This document shows, one piece after another, positions 15,252 to 22,566 of a DNA stretch of 64,000 nt. The DNA is from an uncultured Agathobacter sp. (GTDB lineage Bacteria > Bacillota > Clostridia > Lachnospirales > Lachnospiraceae), in contig CAKRLV010000001.1 in assembly GCA_934359755.1 (NCBI GenBank), forward strand, positions 62,001 to 126,000, written 5' to 3'. The notes beneath the pieces were generated by a model. It saw only the letters and a list, made by a program, of their open reading frames with translations, had not been told where the DNA came from and ran no database searches. Position numbers and translations under genes: made by a program. Numbering within the stretch: the stretch's first letter is position 1; each line of letters begins with the position of its first letter.

Positions 15252-16418
15252 ATGATTTTTTCAAGATTATTTAAAAGAAAAAAAGATACAGATAAATATG
15301 AACGTTTAGCTGAAGAGAATCATTATGTAGCATTAGAAGAAGAGGTGGACACTAAGAGCCATGTCGTAGATATGTGCGAAGAGATTATTGATGTTGCAAG
15401 GGAATATGAGGATTCAAGAGCTGAGTACGAATTAGTGACTTCATATCTCAATGATATTCAGATTATTGAAGATCTTGATGATGAAGAGAAGAATAAAATT
15501 GTAGCGATAGCTATGAATGTTTCAAAGCTTAATAAAGCAAGGGATGAATTTCTTAAAACAGAACACAAATTATCAGATAATCAGTTTGCGCAGATGCAGG
15601 AACTTGAAAATGAAATTCCAAATAAAATCAAACGTTTAAAGTCTAACGAGGAGTATCTGGACAAAGTAAAGCGTGACATGAAATATCTCGAAGGAGAGAA
15701 GACAAGCTGGAAGATAAACAGGGAGGACTGTATTTTACAGCAGAAGAGACTTAGAAATATATCAATTATGCTTATGGCATTTTTTGTATTGGCAGCCGTT
15801 GCTATTTTCGTTACATCAATACTGCTTGATATTGATACACGCCTTTTTATGGTTATTGTTGCTTTTTTTGCAGCACTTATTGGGACATATGTTTTCTGGA
15901 AATATCAGGATTACAGTAATGAAATCAAAAAGTGCGATGTTAATTGGAATCATGTTGTTTCATTGGAGAACCACGTTAAAATCAAATATGTAAATATCAA
16001 GAATGCTGTGGATTATACATGTGAGCAGTTTCATGTGAGAAATGCATATGAACTCAATTATAATTATGAGCAGTATATGGATATGATAAGAGAAAGGGAA
16101 AAATTCAGGAGGACAAACAGTGACCTTGAGCGATATAACAATCAGCTTATAGCCGCATTGCATGAGAATAATCTGTATGATTCAAGAGTATGGATTAATC
16201 ATTCTAATGCACTGATTGAGAAAAATGAGATGGTAGAACTCAAACATGATTTACTTGTCAGACGCCAGAAACTGCGTGCTCGTATGGAATTTAATATAGA
16301 ATCTATGACAGAGCTAAGAAGCAGTATTTTAATACATAAAAATGAACTTGGAGACAAAGTTGAAGCGGTCAACCGAATACTAAACAGAATATCGCAGATT
16401 AATTCTGCTGACTTATAA
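15252..16418 (+). CDS. coiled-coil membrane protein with two-TM hairpin
   Basis: 388 residues. A basic start (MIFSRLFKRKK) is followed by a long charged heptad-type helix (about 20-165). Two closely spaced hydrophobic segments follow at about 171-193 (SIMLMAFFVLAAVAIFVTSI) and 197-217 (LFMVIVAFFAALIGTYVFW), then a second coiled coil to the end. Both coiled coils should face the cytoplasm, making a membrane anchor for the soluble operon products. A perfect terminator overlaps the stop codon, closing the operon. I do not recognise the family. Confidence 0.75.
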   Translation: MIFSRLFKRKKDTDKYERLAEENHYVALEEEVDTKSHVVDMCEEIIDVAREYEDSRAEYELVTSYLNDIQIIEDLDDEEKNKIVAIAMNVSKLNKARDEFLKTEHKLSDNQFAQMQELENEIPNKIKRLKSNEEYLDKVKRDMKYLEGEKTSWKINREDCILQQKRLRNISIMLMAFFVLAAVAIFVTSILLDIDTRLFMVIVAFFAALIGTYVFWKYQDYSNEIKKCDVNWNHVVSLENHVKIKYVNIKNAVDYTCEQFHVRNAYELNYNYEQYMDMIREREKFRRTNSDLERYNNQLIAALHENNLYDSRVWINHSNALIEKNEMVELKHDLLVRRQKLRARMEFNIESMTELRSSILIHKNELGDKVEAVNRILNRISQINSADL

Positions 16419-16448
16419 AGATTTGTTATATTAACAAATCTTTTTTTT
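16417..16448 (+). terminator. terminator of the four-gene operon
   Basis: AAAGATTTGTTA (16417-16428) and TAACAAATCTTT (16432-16443) form a perfect 12-bp stem with a three-base loop, then a T run to 16448. The stem starts on the last two bases of the stop codon. Confidence 0.95.
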
Positions 16449-16490
16449 ATGCATAAAGTATAAAAATGATTTGTATATAAAAGGAGCAAT

Positions 16491-16661
16491 ATGGATACAA
16501 GAAATCAGTATTTGGCGATTGCAAATGTGTTGTGGCAGACGTTCGATAAAACATATGAGCCAGAAAAGGCACTAATGGCAGGAACGATATTTCCAGAACT
16601 TGATAAACCATTTTTAGGAGACAAAAAAATAGCTGGAGGTATGAACAGATGGCAAAAATAA
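16491..16661 (+). CDS. cotJA: spore coat-associated protein CotJA
   Basis: 56 residues. The core YEPEKALMAGTIFPELDKPF is the CotJA family signature (inner layers of the spore coat). GGAG at 16483-16486 supports ATG 16491. The gene starts 43 bases after the upstream terminator, so its promoter must lie in that gap; CATAAA (16452-16457) with TGTATATAA after about 14 bases loosely resembles a sporulation SigE promoter, which is speculative. The stop overlaps the cotJB start by 13 bases. Confidence 0.9.
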   Translation: MDTRNQYLAIANVLWQTFDKTYEPEKALMAGTIFPELDKPFLGDKKIAGGMNRWQK

Positions 16662-16927
16662 ATATGATAAACAATATGGATAAAGACCAGCTGATGAAAT
16701 TTATATATTGTCTTGGTTTTTGTGCTGATGATATGCAACTGTATCTTGATACGCATCCTGACGATGCAGAAGCAATAGAGTATTTTAACCAGTGTAATGA
16801 GTTGCTGAAAAAATCACGTAGAGAATATGAGATGAAATACGGCGCACTTTTATTATGCGAAAGAGATAGCAGTGACAGTTGGGATTGGAATATGGGCAAA
16901 ATGCCATGGGAAGGAGTAAGTAATTAA
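16649..16927 (+). CDS. cotJB: spore coat protein CotJB
   Basis: 92 residues. The family pattern is visible: an N-terminal helix ending in DDMQLYLDTHPDDAEAIEYF (about 30-49), then YEMKYGALLL and the Trp-rich end WDWNMGKMPWEG. GGAGGT at 16635-16640 lies inside cotJA and supports ATG 16649. Overlaps with cotJA (13 bases) and cotJC (1 base) show translational coupling. CotJB is a coat component found with the catalase-like CotJC. Confidence 0.92.
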   Translation: MAKINMINNMDKDQLMKFIYCLGFCADDMQLYLDTHPDDAEAIEYFNQCNELLKKSRREYEMKYGALLLCERDSSDSWDWNMGKMPWEGVSN

Positions 16928-17520
16928 TGTGGAGATATGAAAAGAGGCTGCAATATCCAGTAAATATCAAGGAACCAAATGCTAAAATTGCAAAAATTAT
17001 AATGTCTCAATATGGTGGACCTGATGGTGAAATGGGAGCATCATTGAGATATTTGTCGCAGAGATATTCTATAGAAGATAAAAGAGTGGCAGGTTTACTC
17101 ACAGATATTGGTACAGAAGAGCTCGCACATCTTGAGATTGTGGCAGCAATTATCAGGCAGCTGACGAAGGGACTTAGTGCAAAAGAACTAGAAGATGCAG
17201 GATTTGATGCATATTATGTGGATCATACAGCAGCAATCTGGCCGCAGGCAGCGGGAGGAATACCATTTAATGCGTGTGAATTTCAGTCAAAAGGAGATAC
17301 AATCACAGATTTGACTGAAGATTTAGCCGCAGAGCAAAAGGCAAGGACTACGTATGATAATATACTGAGACTTGTAAAAGATCAGGATGTCTGTGATCCT
17401 ATAAAATTCTTAAGAGAGAGGGAAATTGTGCATTTTCAGCGTTTTGGTGAGGGAATCCGTATGATAGAAGATAACCTTGACAGCAAAAATTTCTATGCAT
17501 TTAATCCACAGTTTGATTGA
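16927..17520 (+). CDS. cotJC: spore coat protein CotJC, manganese catalase-like
   Basis: 197 residues of the di-manganese catalase fold. Metal-ligand-type segments TDIGTEELAHLEIV (about 58-71) and DLAAEQKARTTYDNI, followed by EIVHFQRFGEG, supply the expected Glu and His ligands. CotJC is a spore coat member of this family; catalase activity in the coat is plausible but not shown here. Start ATG 16927 overlaps the cotJB stop (TAATG). The gltX promoter begins on the stop codon of this gene. Confidence 0.93.
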   Translation: MWRYEKRLQYPVNIKEPNAKIAKIIMSQYGGPDGEMGASLRYLSQRYSIEDKRVAGLLTDIGTEELAHLEIVAAIIRQLTKGLSAKELEDAGFDAYYVDHTAAIWPQAAGGIPFNACEFQSKGDTITDLTEDLAAEQKARTTYDNILRLVKDQDVCDPIKFLREREIVHFQRFGEGIRMIEDNLDSKNFYAFNPQFD

Positions 17521-17545
17521 CACCTTAATTTGTATTATTTATAAT
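17517..17545 (+). promoter_or_regulatory. vegetative promoter of gltX
   Basis: TTGACA (17517-17522) overlaps the cotJC stop codon; TATAAT at 17540-17545; spacer 17. Both hexamers are perfect consensus. Expected transcription start is near 17552. Confidence 0.88.
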
Positions 17546-17584
17546 GAAGAATAGCGAATTTAGATAAAGAAGAGGAGAAATACA

Positions 17585-19036
17585 ATGAGTAAAGTAAGAA
17601 CAAGATTTGCTCCTAGTCCAACAGGAAGAATGCATGTAGGTAATTTAAGAACAGCATTATACGCATATCTTATTACAAAACATGAAGGTGGAGATTTTAT
17701 TCTTAGAATAGAGGATACAGATCAGGAACGTTTAGTGGAAGGTGCTGTCGATATTATTTATCGTACACTTCAGAAGACTGGACTTATTCACGATGAAGGA
17801 CCTGACAAGGACGGTGGTGTAGGTCCTTATGTTCAGAGCGAACGTCAGGCACAGGGAATCTACCTTGAATATGCTAAGAAGCTGATAGATAAGGGTGAGG
17901 CATATTATTGTTTCTGTGACAAAGAAAGACTTGACAGCCTTAGAACTGAGGTGGCAGGTAAGGAGATTTCAGTATATGATAAGCATTGTCTTCATTTATC
18001 CAAGGAAGAAGTAGAAAGAAATCTTGCTGCTGGAATGCCATATGTCATCCGTCAGAATAATCCAACAGAGGGTACTACTACTTTTGAGGATGAGATATAT
18101 GGTGATATCACAGTTGATAATTCAGAACTTGATGATATGATTCTTATCAAATCAGATGGTTTCCCAACATATAATTTTGCCAATGTTGTAGATGATCATC
18201 TTATGGGAATCACACATGTTGTAAGAGGAAATGAATATCTGTCATCTTCCCCAAAATACAACAGATTATATGAGGCATTTGGATGGGATGTTCCTGTATA
18301 TGTTCATTGTCCACTTATCACAGATGAGTCGCATCAGAAGCTTTCAAAGAGAAGCGGACATTCTTCTTTTGAAGATTTGATCGAGCAGGGCTTTTTGACA
18401 GAGGCAGTGGTGAATTTCGTGGCGCTTCTTGGATGGAGCCCGGCAGATAATCAGGAGATTATGTCCCTTGACGAGTTAGTTGAGAAGTTTGATTATCACC
18501 ATATGAATAAATCACCAGCTGTTTTTGATTTCACTAAGCTTAAATGGATGAATGGTGAGTATATCAAGAAGATGGATTTTGATGATTTCTATAAGATGGC
18601 TGAGCCATATATCAAGGAAGTTATCACAAAAGATTATGACTTAAAGAAGATAGCTAAGATGGTTCAGACCAGAATAGAAATTTTCCCTGATATTAGGGAG
18701 CATATTGATTTCTTTGAAGCACTTCCAGAGTATGATATTGCAATGTATACTCATAAGAAGATGAAGACAAATTCTGAGACATCACTTGAAGTGTTGAAGG
18801 ATATTCTTCCATTACTGGAATCTCAGGAGGATTATTCAAATGATGCGTTATATGCTACTTTATGTCAGTATGTTCAGGAGAAAGGCTGCAAGAATGGCTA
18901 TGTAATGTGGCCAATCCGTACAGCTGTATCTGGAAAACAGATGACTCCTGGTGGAGCTACAGAATTAATGGAAGTACTTGGTAAAGAAGAATCTATTGCA
19001 AGAATTAAAAAGGGAATAGAGCTTCTTTCAAAGTAG
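17585..19036 (+). CDS. gltX: glutamate--tRNA ligase
   Basis: 483 residues, normal length for the class I bacterial GluRS. The HIGH-type motif is in FAPSPTGRMHVGNLRTALYA (8-27), the KMSKS-type loop is HQKLSKRSGH (about 251-260), and the anticodon-binding helical region fills the C-terminal third. It charges tRNA-Glu (and probably tRNA-Gln, for later amidation, in Clostridia). GAGGAG lies just before ATG 17585. It has its own promoter at 17517-17545. The helicase gene starts 10 bases after its stop, so the two are co-transcribed. Confidence 0.97.
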   Translation: MSKVRTRFAPSPTGRMHVGNLRTALYAYLITKHEGGDFILRIEDTDQERLVEGAVDIIYRTLQKTGLIHDEGPDKDGGVGPYVQSERQAQGIYLEYAKKLIDKGEAYYCFCDKERLDSLRTEVAGKEISVYDKHCLHLSKEEVERNLAAGMPYVIRQNNPTEGTTTFEDEIYGDITVDNSELDDMILIKSDGFPTYNFANVVDDHLMGITHVVRGNEYLSSSPKYNRLYEAFGWDVPVYVHCPLITDESHQKLSKRSGHSSFEDLIEQGFLTEAVVNFVALLGWSPADNQEIMSLDELVEKFDYHHMNKSPAVFDFTKLKWMNGEYIKKMDFDDFYKMAEPYIKEVITKDYDLKKIAKMVQTRIEIFPDIREHIDFFEALPEYDIAMYTHKKMKTNSETSLEVLKDILPLLESQEDYSNDALYATLCQYVQEKGCKNGYVMWPIRTAVSGKQMTPGGATELMEVLGKEESIARIKKGIELLSK

Positions 19037-19046
19037 AAGGAAATAT

Positions 19047-20882
19047 ATGAATTTTAACAAATCTCAGGCATGCGCTATCCATCATAAGGATGGCGCAATG
19101 CTCGTTTTAGCAGGTCCGGGAAGCGGTAAGACTGCTGTTATCACCAATAGAACCAGGAACTTAATAACAGAACATGGCGTATCACCATCAGAGATACTCG
19201 TTATTACATTTACCAAGGCTGCGGCTGTTGAGATGAAAGAAAGATTTACCACGCTTATGCAGGATGGTACATGCAGGGTATCGTTTGGTACGTTTCATGC
19301 AATATTTTTTATGATACTCAAACATGCATATAAATTTAACAGTTCGAATATTATCGGTGAAGAACAAAGATATGAATTTATGCGTGAAATTATCTCTTAT
19401 TATAATCTTGAATATAAGGATGAGAATGAGTTCATAAATGATATTTTTTCGGAAATAAGCAAAGTGAAAAACAGCCGCATAGATATTGAGAATTTTTATT
19501 CCAGCAATTGCGGAGAAGATATTTTCAGGAAGATTTATAAGGAATATGATTCAAGATTAAGGCAAAGCAGACTTATAGATTATGACGATATGCTTACTTA
19601 TACATATGAGCTGTTTTTGGCAAGAAAAGATATATTGCAGGCATGGCAGAATAAGTATAAATATATATTGATAGATGAATTTCAGGATATAAACAGGATT
19701 CAATATGAGATTATAAAAATGATGGCTGCACCCAGAAATAATTTGTTTATAGTAGGAGATGATGATCAGTCGATATATCGATTCAGGGGTGCAAGTCCGG
19801 AGATTATGCTTAATTTTACAAAAGATTTTCCAGAGGCGAAGACAGTACTTCTCAATACAAATTATCGATGCGGGCAGTATATTGTTGAGACTTCAAAGAA
19901 TCTTATTTCACACAATAAAAAGAGATTTTCCAAGGATATAATTGCAAACAAAGAGGATGATACTCCAGTAAAATATATAGAATTTGAAAATCGCAAAGAT
20001 GAGAATTTGTACATAATCAAATTGATTGATCAAATGTTAAAAGAGGGCAGTGAACTTAAGGATTTTGCAGTTTTGTATAGGACAAATATGCAGCCTCGTG
20101 CACTTTTGGATCAGTTTATAACCTATAATGTTCCGTTTAAGACTAAAGACAGAATGCTTAATTTATATGAGCATTGGATAGCTAAAGATATTATGACGTA
20201 CATCAGGATCTCTAAAGGAAGCAGAAGCAGAGCCGATTTTCTGAGGATAATGAATAGACCTAAGAGATTCTTGAGCCGTAATTCGTTGTGCGATGCTGAG
20301 GTGGCTTTTGATGAGTGGATAAAGTTATTTGATGAACAGCCATGGATTGCAGAGCGTATAGAAAAGCTTGAATCAGATATAAAGATGATATCGAAAATGA
20401 ATCCATATGCTGCAATTAATTATATAAGGCGTGGAATTGGGTATGATGATTTTCTGGATGAATATGCGCAGTATAAGGATATAAATAAAGACGAACTTGT
20501 GGATATACTTGATGAAATACATTTTAGTGCAAAAGGTTACAAGACGCTTGAAGAATGGCAGATGCATATTGACAGGTATGAGCTTGAGCTTAAAAAGCTT
20601 GCAGAGAGAAGGGAAAACAATCAGAATGCTGTGACGCTTGCAACTTTGCATAGTTCTAAAGGGCTTGAATTTGATAATGTATTTATTATAGATGTGAATG
20701 AGGGAATCATGCCTTATAAGAAAGCGGTATTAGAACAGGATGTAGAGGAGGAGAGAAGACTTTTTTACGTTGGGATGACCAGAGCGAAGAGTAATCTTTT
20801 TATTTGCTCAGTTAAATCAATACGAGACAAGGATACACAGATTTCAAGATTTATAGAAGAGACAAAAAATAAGAGTTCGTAA
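19047..20882 (+). CDS. UvrD/PcrA-like superfamily 1 DNA helicase, short form
   Basis: 611 residues. Motifs in order: Walker A AGPGSGKTAVITNR (22-35), Ia-type VITFTKAAAVEMKER, II LIDEFQD, III GDDDQSIYRFRGAS, V ATLHSSKGLEF and VI YVGMTRAKSNLFIC. It unwinds DNA 3' to 5' in repair or replication-conflict settings. It is 100 or more residues shorter than PcrA because it stops soon after motif VI and lacks the C-terminal tail that PcrA uses for RNA polymerase contact. It is likely an accessory paralogue rather than PcrA itself. Start by AAGGAAAT spacing. Its stop lies in the loop of the terminator 20867-20894. Confidence 0.9.
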   Translation: MNFNKSQACAIHHKDGAMLVLAGPGSGKTAVITNRTRNLITEHGVSPSEILVITFTKAAAVEMKERFTTLMQDGTCRVSFGTFHAIFFMILKHAYKFNSSNIIGEEQRYEFMREIISYYNLEYKDENEFINDIFSEISKVKNSRIDIENFYSSNCGEDIFRKIYKEYDSRLRQSRLIDYDDMLTYTYELFLARKDILQAWQNKYKYILIDEFQDINRIQYEIIKMMAAPRNNLFIVGDDDQSIYRFRGASPEIMLNFTKDFPEAKTVLLNTNYRCGQYIVETSKNLISHNKKRFSKDIIANKEDDTPVKYIEFENRKDENLYIIKLIDQMLKEGSELKDFAVLYRTNMQPRALLDQFITYNVPFKTKDRMLNLYEHWIAKDIMTYIRISKGSRSRADFLRIMNRPKRFLSRNSLCDAEVAFDEWIKLFDEQPWIAERIEKLESDIKMISKMNPYAAINYIRRGIGYDDFLDEYAQYKDINKDELVDILDEIHFSAKGYKTLEEWQMHIDRYELELKKLAERRENNQNAVTLATLHSSKGLEFDNVFIIDVNEGIMPYKKAVLEQDVEEERRLFYVGMTRAKSNLFICSVKSIRDKDTQISRFIEETKNKSS

Positions 20883-20894
20883 GAACTCTTATTT
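20867..20894. terminator. bidirectional terminator between convergent genes
   Basis: AAATAAGAGTTC (20867-20878) and GAACTCTTATTT (20883-20894) form a perfect 12-bp stem with a four-base loop that includes the helicase stop codon. The run of six A on its left gives a good U tract for minus-strand transcripts; the plus-strand U tract is weaker (ATTTGT). Confidence 0.85.
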
Positions 20895-20919
20895 GTATTG
20901 TGTATGAGATTAAAAAGAT

Positions 20920-21237
20920 TTACATTGAATCATATAATTCTTCATCTAATATTTCGTCAAATCTGTCAGCCGCAACATCGTATTCTTCAGGATCATCAAT
21001 ATATTCAACAGAAGGCAGACCTTCTTCATCTTCAAAGTAACGATATAGATATACGTTGCCTTCTTTATTGTCCTCACCATTTTTATCAAGAGGAAGAAGT
21101 GCAATATAATCTGTATCATCAACATCAAATATAGTAAGAATTCTACATTCAACCTCGCCATCGTCAAGTTCTAAAGTAACTCGGATATCATCAATTTCAT
21201 CTTCAGTTACTGGTGTTGGGTTTGTTTCTTTGGTCAT
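20920..21237 (-). CDS. DUF1292 family protein
   Basis: 105 residues, strongly acidic (many Asp and Glu), with the family pattern VTLELDDGEVECRILTIFDV (19-38) and DYIALLPLDK, then VYLYRYFED. DUF1292 (YrzB-like) proteins are small cytoplasmic proteins of unknown function common in Firmicutes. It lies 11 bases after the HD-GYP gene on the same strand, so the two are co-transcribed from the promoter at 22380-22407. An AAGGAGGT-type site precedes the start. The terminator at 20867-20894 follows. Confidence 0.88.
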   Translation of the reverse strand: MTKETNPTPVTEDEIDDIRVTLELDDGEVECRILTIFDVDDTDYIALLPLDKNGEDNKEGNVYLYRYFEDEEGLPSVEYIDDPEEYDVAADRFDEILDEELYDSM

Positions 21238-21248
21238 ATAAACCTCCT

Positions 21249-22346
21249 TTATACAATTGCTTCTATATATATGTCAGGATGTTCTTCCAGACTTAAGAAG
21301 CTGCCATCCTTATTAAGCTGAACTACAGGTCGTGTGAGTTTTTTGGTGATGTATATAATCCGCGCAACCTCATCATTGCTTAGCAGAACCTCACAATTGA
21401 GATAAGAGTTAGCGATTCGCTTTAGAAAACTATAGATGAATTTTGGATTATATTTACCTAACCCTTCTTGTTCGAAATTGGCAATTACATCAAATGGACA
21501 TAATGCTCCACGATAGCATCTGACCGAAGTCATGGCATCATATACATCGGCAATGCATACAATAGATGAAAAATCATCTAATTTATCACCTGTCAATCCG
21601 TAAGGATATCCTGTTCCGTCAAATCTTTCATGGTGTAGCAAAACAGCCTTTTTAATATTCTCGTCGATATCCTGGTTCTTCACAATAGAATAGCCAAATT
21701 CAGGATGTTTTTTCATGAATTCGTATTCCTGCGGTGTAAGCTTTCCGGGTTTTAATAAAATATCATTAGGAATCTGGCACTTGCCAATATCATGGAGAAG
21801 ACCGGCAAGAGTCAGGTCGTCAAGAGCTTTTGCAGACATACCCATCCATGTACCTATAAGTCTTGAAATTATAGATACATTGATACAATGCGCATATGTG
21901 GAATCATCAATTTCTTTCATGGAGTGTAACATTCCAAAAAGAGAATATGTCATTGCGTTCTGCTCATACAGTCTGACAGTATCATCAATCAGAGATGGCT
22001 GATCAATCGGAGTATTCTTAAGAATGATGTCATTAAAACTATTCTCAAGTAACTTAGTATTTTCTTGATATAATTTTTTGAAGTTATTAAATTCTGCGGT
22101 TGAAATAAGCTTAGCTATATGGGATTTTTCAATCTCTGACTTCTTCTGCATTGATTCTTTCGTAGCAAGCGGAATATTATCATCATCAATAATAAAAACA
22201 GAATTTATTTTATAATATAATAAATGGGAAATCATTTGCCTTGTAAGACAGGAATCGGCAGCTACAATAAGCTGTCCCTTTTCTGAAAAAACATCTTTGG
22301 CAATAATCATTTCCTGTTTTAGATCTGAGGTTTCAATCTCTCTCAT
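21249..22346 (-). CDS. HD-GYP domain protein, probable cyclic-di-GMP phosphodiesterase
   Basis: 365 residues. The N-terminal 60 residues resemble the small beta domain often found before HD-GYP (MIIAKDVFSEKGQLIVAADS). The catalytic domain shows HDIGK (185-189), LLHHERFDGTGYPYG (236-250) and an upstream His at 153. HD-GYP enzymes hydrolyse cyclic-di-GMP, which fits the PilZ protein encoded in the flagellar cluster of this window. No membrane segment is seen, so it is cytoplasmic. A strong GGAGGT site precedes the start on the minus strand. It is divergent from the pseudo-GH13 gene and shares a -35 region with it. Confidence 0.92.
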   Translation of the reverse strand: MREIETSDLKQEMIIAKDVFSEKGQLIVAADSCLTRQMISHLLYYKINSVFIIDDDNIPLATKESMQKKSEIEKSHIAKLISTAEFNNFKKLYQENTKLLENSFNDIILKNTPIDQPSLIDDTVRLYEQNAMTYSLFGMLHSMKEIDDSTYAHCINVSIISRLIGTWMGMSAKALDDLTLAGLLHDIGKCQIPNDILLKPGKLTPQEYEFMKKHPEFGYSIVKNQDIDENIKKAVLLHHERFDGTGYPYGLTGDKLDDFSSIVCIADVYDAMTSVRCYRGALCPFDVIANFEQEGLGKYNPKFIYSFLKRIANSYLNCEVLLSNDEVARIIYITKKLTRPVVQLNKDGSFLSLEEHPDIYIEAIV

Positions 22347-22379
22347 TGATTTGTTATACCTCCATGTATTATATAGAAT

Positions 22380-22407
22380 ATTATAAAAGATATAAAATAT
22401 TTGTCAA
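22380..22407 (-). promoter_or_regulatory. minus-strand promoter of the HD-GYP/DUF1292 operon
   Basis: On the minus strand, TTGACA (22402-22407) and TATAAT (22380-22385) are both perfect, spacer 16. The -35 bases are the same base pairs used by the plus-strand promoter at 22401-22429. Confidence 0.82.
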
Positions 22408-22429
22408 TTACTTTAAACATATGTATAAT
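22401..22429 (+). promoter_or_regulatory. plus-strand promoter of the pseudo-GH13 gene, sharing its -35 with the divergent promoter
   Basis: TTGTCA at 22401-22406 and TATAAT at 22424-22429, spacer 17. The -35 overlaps the minus-strand -35 by five base pairs, so two polymerases could not bind at once. Expected start is near 22436, just before the structured leader. Confidence 0.75.
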
Positions 22430-22440
22430 TATAGTAATCG

Positions 22441-22566
22441 TGCAGAGTGTTAGTGTTCACACCTGACAATGTGAACAGTAACTGAAGAGTTGCTAATCTG
22501 CAAGTGCGTTAAAAGTCTGTGTTAATACATGCGGCTTGCAAATACATCAATGATAGGCGGTGCAAG
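22441..22566 (+). promoter_or_regulatory. candidate riboswitch-like three-way-junction leader
   Basis: By hand folding: P1 TGCAGA (22441-22446) with TCTGCA (22497-22502); P2 TGTTCAC (22454-22460) with GTGAACA (22471-22477); P3 GTAACT (22478-22483) with AGTTGC (22488-22493) and a GAAG loop. Downstream, CTTGCA (22535-22540) can pair either with TGCAAG (22499-22504, overlapping P1) or with TGCAAG (22561-22566), which abuts the start codon and traps the AGGCGG site (22555-22560) in a loop. That is the logic of a translational switch. It fits no riboswitch class I know. No ligand can be proposed with confidence. Confidence 0.5.

Noticed and set aside
22519..22566. Longer N terminus of the pseudo-GH13 protein from ATG 22519
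   Set aside because: It has no ribosome-binding site and falls inside the candidate structured leader; ATG 22567 follows AGGCGG.
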